From positions 1 to 14,394 of the forward strand of contig WAON01000041.1 in the NCBI GenBank assembly GCA_015521265.1: DNA of 14,394 bases, written 5' to 3'. Within the stretch, counting starts at the first letter, position 1. Every line of letters begins with the position of its first letter. The translations under genes and the position numbers were made by a program. The notes under the pieces were generated by a model, which did not search any database, was not told the DNA's origin, and worked only from the letters and a program-made list of their open reading frames with translations. Positions 1-5,137 of the stretch are shown piece by piece. The stretch comes from Desulfurococcales archaeon. GTDB taxonomy: Archaea > Thermoproteota > Thermoprotei_A > Sulfolobales > Desulfurococcaceae.

Positions 1-249
1 CGTTCCATATATTTCAGTTCTTTCTGGTTGCTACTGCCAGCCAGTAGCTGAACCGCTCCTTGAATCCTTCAGCCATAAATGATTTCAGTTCTTTCTGGTT
101 GCTACATGCCCATTTCTCAGTTATTATCTATGCCTAGAGAACTGCGAGGCTCTCTTTCAGTTCTTTCTGGTTGCTACACTGACTTACCAGCCCCAGTTTT
201 ACCATAGATACCTACAATACTCGTTCTTTCAGTTCTTTCTGGTTGCTAC
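1..249 (-). CRISPR. CRISPR array, leader-proximal end (4 repeats, 3 complete spacers)
   Basis: Four near-identical 24-nt repeats lie at 11-34, 82-105, 154-177 and 226-249. Read on the minus strand they begin GTAGCAACCAGAAAG and end AACTGAAAG. The two repeats at higher coordinates end in G (GAAAG) and the two at lower coordinates end in T, so only 23 nt are invariant. Spacers are 47, 48 and 48 nt (35-81, 106-153, 178-225). Positions 1-10 belong to a further spacer, so the array runs off the left edge. The GAAAG end matches the 5' handle end (AUUGAAAG-like) of archaeal crRNAs, which puts transcription on the minus strand and the leader to the right of 249. Repeats of about 24 nt are usual in crenarchaea; the spacers are on the long side. 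No cas gene is in the window, so the subtype cannot be assigned. Confidence 0.97.
178..225 (-). other. Leader-adjacent CRISPR spacer encoding a Walker A motif
   Basis: This should be the newest spacer, next to the leader. Read in crRNA orientation (minus strand), its second frame is open throughout and encodes TSIVGIYGKTGAGKS. That contains GKTGAGKS, a full match to the Walker A/P-loop pattern GxxxxGK[ST] preceded by a short hydrophobic strand. The family inference is that the protospacer lies in an ATPase gene of a virus or plasmid; HerA/FtsK/VirB4-type ATPases have very similar loops. The crRNA would be identical in sense to the mRNA, which fits DNA targeting rather than mRNA pairing. The target itself cannot be identified from this window. 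Confidence 0.75.
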
Positions 250-365
250 ACTGGTTATTATTTTTCCTGGTTGTTTAAATATTTTATGGTTAACCCTGTA
301 TCCTTATCCCAACCACGCCCCTCTTCATCGTGGAACCTTGGGTTCGGTTGGTATAGATCAACAAT
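250..365 (-). promoter_or_regulatory. CRISPR leader with candidate promoter
   Basis: No gene is visible here. On the minus strand the TATA-like stretch ATAAAATATTTAAA covers 287-274. Counting about 26 nt from the box centre puts the start of the precursor transcript near 251-257, that is, at the edge of the first repeat. The stretch 263-277 contains CCTGGTTG, a degenerate copy of the end of the repeat on the plus strand (TTTCTGGTTGCTAC). The outer part (313-333) has a short inverted repeat, CCACG/CGTGG. The outer limit of the leader is arbitrary, because it merges with the 5' region of panB. Confidence 0.5.
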
Positions 366-469
366 ACAGTGTTTAGAGTTTTTGGTTTGTGTTCGTTTTG
401 TTTGGTTTGTTTTTGGTGTGTGTTTTTATTTGTTGTTTTTCTTGTTATTGTATTTGTGGTGTTGGTGTG
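366..469. promoter_or_regulatory. G+T-only tract upstream of panB
   Basis: The plus strand here is almost free of A and C, with only a handful of each in about 100 nt. Translating it gives a misleading hydrophobic Phe/Val/Cys-rich N-terminal extension on panB. More likely it is the 5' untranslated region of panB, or part of the CRISPR leader when read on the other strand as an A/C-rich tract. A weak TATA-like element (GGTATAGATC, 349-358) lies just upstream and would give a leader of about 90 nt. Regulation cannot be read further. Confidence 0.4.
458..461 (+). promoter_or_regulatory. Shine-Dalgarno element that sets the panB start
   Basis: GGTG followed by 8 nt and TTG at 470. The same GGTG plus 5-9 nt arrangement recurs before other TTG starts in this window (pcm, the Trm5-like gene, AGOG), which supports starting panB at 470 rather than at the upstream codon at 389. 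Confidence 0.5.
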
Positions 470-1282
470 TTGGTTAGTGTTAGAGATGTTTTGAAGAGTA
501 AGGGTCGTCGTAGGCTTGTTATGGTTACTGCTTATGATTATGTTTTTGCTAGGCTTGTTGATCTGGCTGGTGTTGATTTGATTCTTGTTGGTGATAGTGT
601 TGGTATGGTTGTTCATGGATTGGATTCTACTATTCCTGTCTCGATGTATATGATGTTGCTTCATGTTTCTAGTGTTGCTCGTGCTCGTCCTAGGGCTCTT
701 GTTGTTGGTGATATGCCTTTCCTTAGTTATGAGACTAGTGTTCGGGATGCTGTGTTTAATGCTGGATTGATGCTTAAGCATGGTGCTGAAGCTGTTAAGA
801 TTGAGGGTGGGGAGGAGTATAGTGATGTTGTGAAAGCCCTTGTCCGGGCTGGTATACCTGTTATGGGTCATATAGGCCTTACTCCCCAGCGTAAAAACCT
901 ATTGGGGGGTTATAGGAGGATGGGGCGGAAGCCTGGGGAGGCTGAGGAACTGGTTAGGGATGCTTTAGCATTGGAGGATGCTGGGGCTTTCTCCATCGTG
1001 ATCGAGTATACAGCTGCCGACGTCGCTAAGAAGATTACTGAGAAAGTAGGTATTCCAACAATATGTATTGGTAGCGGCCCCTACTGTGATGGACAAGTAC
1101 TAGTCCTACACGATCTCCTGGGCTTGTACGAGGAAATACCACCATTCGCTAAGAAATACGCTGATCTTAGGAGTATTATTATAGAAGCAGTCAAGAAGTA
1201 TGCCGATGAAGTTAGGAAGGGATTATTCCCCGGTGAAGAACATAGCTTCTACTCAGAGAAGAATAAGCAGGGTAATGGATGA
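470..1282 (+). CDS. panB: 3-methyl-2-oxobutanoate hydroxymethyltransferase (ketopantoate hydroxymethyltransferase)
   Basis: PanB transfers a hydroxymethyl group from methylene-tetrahydrofolate (or the archaeal pterin equivalent) to 2-oxoisovalerate, giving ketopantoate, the first committed step of CoA synthesis in the cytoplasm. From the TTG at 470 the protein has 270 residues, normal for the family, and begins MVSVRDVLKSKG in line with other PanB N-termini. Family blocks are in order: GDSVGMV (about 41-47) and GDMPF (80-84) with the metal-binding aspartates, VKIEGG (109-114), GHIGLTPQ (133-140), catalytic Glu near 179, and DGQVLV near the C-terminus. The usual IGIGAG is CIGSG. The longer frame from 389 adds 27 hydrophobic residues from a G+T tract and is unlikely to be translated. 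The stop overlaps the next gene's ATG (ATGA). Codons in the first half are extremely T-ending; the second half is not. Confidence 0.95.
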   Translation: MVSVRDVLKSKGRRRLVMVTAYDYVFARLVDLAGVDLILVGDSVGMVVHGLDSTIPVSMYMMLLHVSSVARARPRALVVGDMPFLSYETSVRDAVFNAGLMLKHGAEAVKIEGGEEYSDVVKALVRAGIPVMGHIGLTPQRKNLLGGYRRMGRKPGEAEELVRDALALEDAGAFSIVIEYTAADVAKKITEKVGIPTICIGSGPYCDGQVLVLHDLLGLYEEIPPFAKKYADLRSIIIEAVKKYADEVRKGLFPGEEHSFYSEKNKQGNG

Positions 1283-2151
1283 GTTTGAAGCCCCACTACA
1301 GGATTCCACTACACGTTTCAGGCTTCTGGGCTCCGAGGATAACCGGTGATCCCCTCCACAGCGGCAGTATTGGAGCAGGGTTAAACCTAGACGTATACCT
1401 CGAAGCCATTAATGAGGGCAGTGATTCCTGCCACATAATCTATAATGGGATATATGTCCTCGAGGAGCAAGCCCACGAAACCTGTAGAGTTATTGGTAGG
1501 GTTGGGGTTAAGGCTACTGCACCATTTAAACTCGGTAGTGGATATGCTTTATCGGCTGCATTACTAATCGCCCACTCCCTAGCCGCTCACAGTGTTTACA
1601 AGGGCTCTTATATACTGGAGAAAGCCTTAGAACTCCCCCACATACTCGAGGTCAAATATAAGACCGGGCTCGGAGATGTCTTAGCGATCCATACGGGGGG
1701 GTTCGAGATCAGGGCTGAGCCTGGAGCACCCGGTATTGGCCGGGCTTACAGGGTTATACCATTTGAGAAGCCATGTATAGTTACAGCCGAGCTCCCGGGC
1801 GGGGAGGATACCCCTCGGATGCTCTCCCGAATACCCAGCAGTGAATACGGGGTTGTCAATGAATACCTGCATAGCCTACTCTCGAATCCATCACTGGGAT
1901 TATTCTTCAATTATAGCCGGTCCTTCACTAGGAGGATCTTCGACTACTCATTAATCGATGAAGCCTTGAGGGACATGGGAAACGCTGTACACGACTATTA
2001 TCGTAAGAAGAACGCGCTCATAATATGGGCTAGGCGTGATCGCGCAGGGGAAGTTGTCGGGAAGCTTAGAAGGTACGGGTTTAAACCCTACATTACAAGT
2101 ATTAATTACTCGGGGATAATAATTGAGGATCCCGCCCAGCCATCCCCGTAG
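1279..2151 (+). CDS. Pantoate kinase (GHMP kinase family, archaeal CoA pathway)
   Basis: Pantoate kinase phosphorylates pantoate to 4-phosphopantoate with ATP, the archaeal replacement for the first half of the bacterial PanC/CoaA route. The 290-residue protein shows the family N-terminus HVSGFW (12-17), GDPLHSGSIGAG (23-34), a GHMP phosphate-binding loop around PFKLGSGYALSAA (82-94), and a third block KTGLGDVLA (128-136). The loop departs from the usual glycine-rich pattern GxGxGxSGAG in having Ala and Leu where glycines are common. It is the middle gene of a three-gene operon: its ATG overlaps the panB stop (ATGA), and its 3' end overlaps the synthetase gene by 29 nt. The order panB - kinase - synthetase supports the assignment strongly. 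The upstream GGTA at 1271 is a modest ribosome binding site. Confidence 0.9.
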   Translation: MSLKPHYRIPLHVSGFWAPRITGDPLHSGSIGAGLNLDVYLEAINEGSDSCHIIYNGIYVLEEQAHETCRVIGRVGVKATAPFKLGSGYALSAALLIAHSLAAHSVYKGSYILEKALELPHILEVKYKTGLGDVLAIHTGGFEIRAEPGAPGIGRAYRVIPFEKPCIVTAELPGGEDTPRMLSRIPSSEYGVVNEYLHSLLSNPSLGLFFNYSRSFTRRIFDYSLIDEALRDMGNAVHDYYRKKNALIIWARRDRAGEVVGKLRRYGFKPYITSINYSGIIIEDPAQPSP

Positions 2152-2911
2152 GGAGAGCCTCCTCATAAGGGAGAAGCTTGTCGAGGGATTTAAGCGCGGT
2201 ATAGTTGTTCCAGAAGGCTTAATAGCTCATGGACGAGGGGAATGCTTCGACTACTTATTAGGTGAGAAAACCCAGCTTTTCGCACTGGAAGCTATAAAGG
2301 CTGCTGCAGCAGCCCTCCTACTAGCAGATCACCCTGTAATATCGGTTAACGGTAACACGGCTGCACTAGTACCCGGCGATATCGTTAGGCTCTCAAGGGT
2401 TACCGGTGCATTGATCGAGGTAAACCTCTTCTATAGGACTAGGGGGAGGGAGGAAGCTATTGCTGATTGGTTGAAGAAGCATGGGGCCGGGGAAGTCTTA
2501 GGTGTTGGCGATGATGCATCTGCAACTATACCGGAGCTCTTCAGTGAGCGTAGGCGTGTAAGCCCCCGCGGTATACTGGTTGCTGATACCGTATTGGTTC
2601 CCTTGGAGGATGGTGATCGAACGGAAGCTTTGAGGAAGATGGGTAAAACGGTTATAGCGATCGATTTAAACCCCCTCTCGAGGACGAGTAGAGCTGCAAG
2701 CATTACTATCGTTGACAATGTTGTTAGGGCTATGCCCCTACTAGTAAGGGAGGCTGAGAAGCTGAAGAGGGAGTCGAAGAGTATACTGGAAAAGATCATT
2801 AATGGGTATGATAATGATAGAGTTTTGAGGAGGGCTGTAGAGTTTATCCGGGATAGGTTAACGAGTCTTGCAAGTTCCAGGCTTATCCTCGACTTCCCCG
2901 GCAACGGGTAA
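2123..2911 (+). CDS. 4-phosphopantoate--beta-alanine ligase (phosphopantothenate synthetase)
   Basis: This enzyme joins 4-phosphopantoate to beta-alanine with ATP, giving 4'-phosphopantothenate, directly after the pantoate kinase reaction. The 262-residue sequence is highly conserved with the archaeal family: HPRRESLLIREKL (7-19), GLIAHGRGE (32-40), ISVNGNTAAL (73-82), NLFYRT (101-106), RRRVSP (143-148), LEDGDRTEAL (161-170) and IDLNPLSRTS (180-189). The start is TTG at 2123, inside the end of the pantoate kinase gene (29-nt overlap), which fits translational coupling; GGGGAT upstream may serve as ribosome binding site. At the other end it overlaps the convergent AGOG gene by 29 nt. No ketopantoate reductase or phosphopantothenoylcysteine synthetase gene is in the window, so the pathway is only partly encoded here. 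Confidence 0.96.
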   Translation: MRIPPSHPRRESLLIREKLVEGFKRGIVVPEGLIAHGRGECFDYLLGEKTQLFALEAIKAAAAALLLADHPVISVNGNTAALVPGDIVRLSRVTGALIEVNLFYRTRGREEAIADWLKKHGAGEVLGVGDDASATIPELFSERRRVSPRGILVADTVLVPLEDGDRTEALRKMGKTVIAIDLNPLSRTSRAASITIVDNVVRAMPLLVREAEKLKRESKSILEKIINGYDNDRVLRRAVEFIRDRLTSLASSRLILDFPGNG

Positions 2912-3767
2912 ATTCCTTAAGTATAGTTCCGAGTTTCTCCCTATAACTTGTAAGGACTGGGTATTCCCTAACTACCTCATCCAGTATTGTTTTATAATCC
3001 CTTCTCCCCGGTATGAATCTTCCAAGAACCCATAATAGGGAATCCAGGTTATATCCCGGGATACCGGATTCTGCTGATACAATACTCCATGCACCCATTA
3101 CTAACCCTCGGAGCCTTGGCTTCATTAAATCATAGGAGCACTTCTTCAAGGATCCAGTACAGCCTCTTACCAGGCAGCTTGACAGCGTTACATAGGCTAT
3201 CCTACGATCAACTGGTACCGGTATATCCCCTTTAACGCTTGAACCACAAGCTCTGCAGACATAATAGTATATTTTAACTGAGAATACTATTGTTTTAGAT
3301 TGTTTCTCAGCGTTTAATGTGGACGCGATTTTCCCCCATAAATCCTCGAGTCTACCGCAATACTTCAATGGATCAGATCTTATTTCCTCGGCTAAACTAC
3401 TATTATAGAATTTATCCAGTCTCTTAAGCTTAGCTTCTAAACCCATCCGGTTGTAGCTGGTATTTAATAGGAATTCTCGATGTGCTTGTAGTAGATAGTA
3501 GACTGATGAACCACCCCTACCACTCATCCATTCACTAAACATAGACCAGTATAATTCCCCCCTACTAGTAAGCTGGTAACTAACCAGTGCGTTAGCAATA
3601 ACTGATACAGCGGCTAATCCACAACTTGTTCTCCGTATAAGCCCGCTTATAGCAATGTATTGCGGATCATTCTCTTCAATCCTATAGATCAAATCCCATG
3701 AATCCCTTAGTAAACGACCGATCCCAACTGCTCTATCCCTATCGACCCAGTAGTTCTGTCCGATCAA
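2883..3767 (-). CDS. AGOG-type N-glycosylase/DNA lyase (archaeal 8-oxoguanine DNA glycosylase)
   Basis: The product should remove 7,8-dihydro-8-oxoguanine from DNA and nick the abasic site, as in the archaeal AGOG branch of the helix-hairpin-helix glycosylases. The diagnostic core is present: SKTIVFSVKIYYYV (157-170), whose Lys158 aligns with the catalytic lysine, then IPVPVDRRIA (182-191), whose Asp187 is the expected catalytic aspartate. At 294 residues it is somewhat longer than the characterised Pyrobaculum enzyme. It has scattered cysteines (171, 174, 198, 203, 210), but no obvious Fe-S or zinc cluster spacing. The start is TTG at 3767 with GGTG (3775-3778) 7 nt upstream, and a TATA-like TATTAAAG lies at 3820-3813. 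It converges on and overlaps the phosphopantothenate synthetase gene. The family call is firm; substrate preference is inferred. Confidence 0.85.
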   Translation of the reverse strand: MIGQNYWVDRDRAVGIGRLLRDSWDLIYRIEENDPQYIAISGLIRRTSCGLAAVSVIANALVSYQLTSRGELYWSMFSEWMSGRGGSSVYYLLQAHREFLLNTSYNRMGLEAKLKRLDKFYNSSLAEEIRSDPLKYCGRLEDLWGKIASTLNAEKQSKTIVFSVKIYYYVCRACGSSVKGDIPVPVDRRIAYVTLSSCLVRGCTGSLKKCSYDLMKPRLRGLVMGAWSIVSAESGIPGYNLDSLLWVLGRFIPGRRDYKTILDEVVREYPVLTSYREKLGTILKEFTRCRGSRG

Positions 3768-3812
3768 TTATGGACACCAGTGATAACATTCACCTGATCA
3801 CCACTTTAATAC

Positions 3813-3820
3813 GTAGGATA
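3813..3820 (-). promoter_or_regulatory. Candidate TATA box for the AGOG gene
   Basis: On the minus strand TATTAAAG sits about 26 nt upstream of a predicted transcript start near 3790. That leaves a short leader carrying GGTG (3775-3778) before the TTG at 3767. The spacing is right; the element was judged by eye. Confidence 0.4.
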
Positions 3821-3832
3821 CTAACCTATAAC

Positions 3833-3880
3833 GCTAACTATAAAACAAGCCTTAACGTTTTAGTTAGGTTATAATAAGTG
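3833..3880 (+). promoter_or_regulatory. Candidate promoter and imperfect inverted repeat before the 3905 gene
   Basis: GTTATAATAA (3869-3878) is a good TATA-like box whose predicted transcript start is near 3899-3901, so the mRNA would be nearly leaderless for the ATG at 3905. Just upstream, CTAACTATAAAAC (3834-3846) and GTTTTAGTTAG (3857-3867) form an imperfect inverted repeat that could be an operator in this divergent region. Confidence 0.35.
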
Positions 3881-3904
3881 TTTTGATATTTGGGTAGATG
3901 CGTT

Positions 3905-4213
3905 ATGGGTAAGGAGCTAGTAGCCTTTGCATCTAGAGGGGGAAAGCTTACTTCGCTAAGAAATGCTGACACTTTAGTACTCTACGATATGGATACTGGT
4001 AGTAGGGAAGAAGTTGTAAACCCTTATAAGAAAGGTGTTAATGAGTTAGAAGAGTTTTTCGAGGAGAGGGATCCAAGCATACTCTTCGTTACTAGTATTG
4101 ATGAAGAAACAGAATTCATCGTTGAGGAAAACGGGGTTCACGTTGTCAGGGCTAGGGAGAAACTGATCGATGAACTCATTGATGAATTATTCATTACAGG
4201 GGTAGAAGATTGA
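3905..4213 (+). CDS. Small protein of unknown function, faintly NifX/NafY-like
   Basis: I do not recognise this 102-residue acidic protein with certainty. From the ATG at 3905 it reads MGKELVAFASRGGKLTSLRN and then strand-like LVLYDMDTG, followed by NPYKKG, ILFVTSI, FIVEENGVHVV and an acidic helix LIDELIDEL. That order (glycine-rich start, YDxDTG, NPY, then alternating strands and an ENGVxVV segment) recalls the small dinitrogenase iron-molybdenum-cofactor (NifX/NafY) fold, which in archaea also occurs in proteins unrelated to nitrogen fixation. This is a weak inference. No cysteines of an Fe-S site are present beyond the alternative start region. An upstream TTG at 3890 would add five residues (MGRCV), but ATG is better placed after GGGTAG. 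The stop overlaps the TTG of the next gene (TTGA), so the two are probably one operon. Confidence 0.6.
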   Translation: MGKELVAFASRGGKLTSLRNADTLVLYDMDTGSREEVVNPYKKGVNELEEFFEERDPSILFVTSIDEETEFIVEENGVHVVRAREKLIDELIDELFITGVED

Positions 4214-4494
4214 AGCAGTTATTACTAGAGAAGAGTATTCCAAGGAATACCCTTGAGGAACTAATTAGCAGTCTCCGTGTAGACTGTGAGTATTTAATAG
4301 GTGATGAATCCCATGGACTAGTTCTCCACGAATTAATATGTAGTGAAAACCTGGTTCACGTTATTTATAAAGGGGGGATAGTATTCATAGATATCTATTC
4401 TAAGAATGATGTACCCGGTGAACTATTAAGCAGGATTGTTGGGGTTATTGGCCCGGAAAAACTAGGGATACATATGATTGATAGAAGAGCCTAA
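4210..4494 (+). CDS. Hypothetical protein, 94 residues, paired with the gene before it
   Basis: Not recognised. The protein is small and mixed alpha/beta in appearance: a leucine-rich amphipathic start, a central HGLVLHELICSENLVHVIYKG stretch interrupted by charged residues, strand-like IVFIDIY, and a C-terminal IGPEKLGIHMIDRR. There is no signal peptide or membrane segment, and there are two cysteines (27 and 45). It begins at a TTG whose last bases form the TGA stop of the preceding gene, a tight coupling that suggests the two products work together. Its end overlaps the convergent DUF2283 gene by 4 nt, with the CTA of the sequence CTAA giving a TAG stop on the other strand. Coding nature is supported by operon overlap and codon use like its neighbours. 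Confidence 0.6.
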   Translation: MKQLLLEKSIPRNTLEELISSLRVDCEYLIGDESHGLVLHELICSENLVHVIYKGGIVFIDIYSKNDVPGELLSRIVGVIGPEKLGIHMIDRRA

Positions 4495-4772
4495 TAGACT
4501 ATTATTCCAGCTTTATTACTGAAATTCATTATCATTATAGATACTACTCGTCCATTCTTTATACGAACCACTATATCTCCATCACCGCTTAGAAATTCTT
4601 CATCAGCATCCTCGATGTCATAGCCGAAATTAATGTATAAGATATCGTTCTGTCTATCATACTCCATCCATATCTTATCAAGATCACTAATCCTATACTC
4701 TACTCTACTAGTCTTTTCTCCACCAGCATTACTCAACCCTAACCATACCCTCCAAAGCCATTGTACCCGCAC
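4491..4772 (-). CDS. DUF2283-domain protein
   Basis: Residues about 37-93 match the DUF2283 pattern: MEYDRQNDILYINFG, then ADEEF, DGDIVVRIKNGRVVSIMIMN. This is a small beta-rich domain of unknown role, often found near toxin-antitoxin or other small accessory genes. The start is uncertain. The GTG at 4772 gives 93 residues, with a Trp-rich leader (MRVQWLWRVWLG) that is not part of the family; a start nearer the domain, such as TTG at residue 13 or ATG at residue 36, is possible. GGGGTGG lies about 14 nt before 4772 (rather far), and TTATAA at 4800-4795 would fit a near-leaderless transcript from 4772. No obvious partner toxin is adjacent, though the two plus-strand genes converge on it. Confidence 0.65.
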   Translation of the reverse strand: MRVQWLWRVWLGLSNAGGEKTSRVEYRISDLDKIWMEYDRQNDILYINFGYDIEDADEEFLSGDGDIVVRIKNGRVVSIMIMNFSNKAGIIVY

Positions 4773-5137
4773 TATTCTATATTAACCACCCCGGTTATAA
4801 GCCGATACCCTGATCCCCCTAGCAACATGTCTCTATGATGAATAAGTTTTAAGAACTAGGCAGGATTGTTGAGATTAGTTAATGCGATCAGTAAACTTTT
4901 CAGGAGAGCCCGAGATAATAGCCTTAGTGATCCATCTAAGGCTGAAATAGAAGCGTTCTGGGAATACTTGATAAAGTTCTAAGCAGTTTTATAGAAGCGA
5001 GAAGTTTTATCGTAAAAGATTACTATGTTTAAGAAAGCCGCAGGGGGAAATAGAAACGTAAGAAGATTGGTTGTAAGTGTGAATTTTGTGGTTAAAAACA
5101 ATATGTGGTTGGGAGGACTTAAACGCCGAGGTCTGGC
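4773..5137. other. 365-nt stretch without a confident gene
   Basis: Two tiny plus-strand frames are the only coding-like content. One is the 38-codon frame listed separately (4869-4982). The other is a 38-codon ATG frame at 5025-5141 (MFKKAAGGNRNVRRL...), rich in basic residues and running into the end of the opposite gene. At 5066-5090 another frame reads KIGCKCEFCG, a CxCxxC arrangement cut by stops, possibly a decayed zinc-ribbon fragment. ATGATGA at 4834-4840 resembles a box C, but no matching CTGA boxes follow. No tRNA is visible. TATA-like GTTTTAAG (4845-4852) and GTTTTATC (5004-5011) are present. Confidence 0.4.
4869..4982 (+). CDS. Possible small protein of 37 residues
   Basis: A TTG at 4869 (or 4866) opens a frame beginning MRLVNAISKLFRRARD and ending EIEAFWEYLIKF before TAA at 4980-4982. 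It has an amphipathic basic N-terminal half, an SDPSKAEIEAF segment and an aromatic end, which reads more like a real small protein than random sequence. TATA-like GTTTTAAG lies about 20 nt upstream and there is a weak AGG-rich ribosome binding site. No family is recognised and no operon partner supports it, so it could be chance. Confidence 0.3.
   Translation: MRLVNAISKLFRRARDNSLSDPSKAEIEAFWEYLIKF

Noticed and set aside
311..350. tRNA-like T-arm (GGGTTCGGTTGG) in the CRISPR leader region
   Set aside because: No cloverleaf can be built around it and the T-loop consensus is not met; only a 5-bp inverted repeat is real.
389..469. Hydrophobic, Cys/Phe-rich N-terminal extension on PanB resembling a signal peptide
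   Set aside because: It is the translation of a G+T-only tract; PanB is cytoplasmic and family alignment starts at about 470, where a GGTG-spaced TTG is present.
290..871. Long minus-strand frame rich in Asn and Thr opposite panB
   Set aside because: It is produced by the T-ending codons of panB (A/C-rich antisense lacks stops); it has low complexity, no family features, and overlaps a clear gene.
2431..2904. 157-residue minus-strand frame opposite phosphopantothenate synthetase
   Set aside because: Antisense shadow of a strongly conserved gene; no recognisable domain and no promoter or ribosome binding site.
3905..4213. Nitrogen-fixation (nif) gene
   Set aside because: The resemblance to NifX/NafY is only at the level of strand order, and no other nif-like gene is present.
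4834..4871. Box C-like ATGATGA suggesting a C/D box guide RNA
   Set aside because: No D, D' or C' boxes (CTGA, TGATGA) occur at the needed distances.
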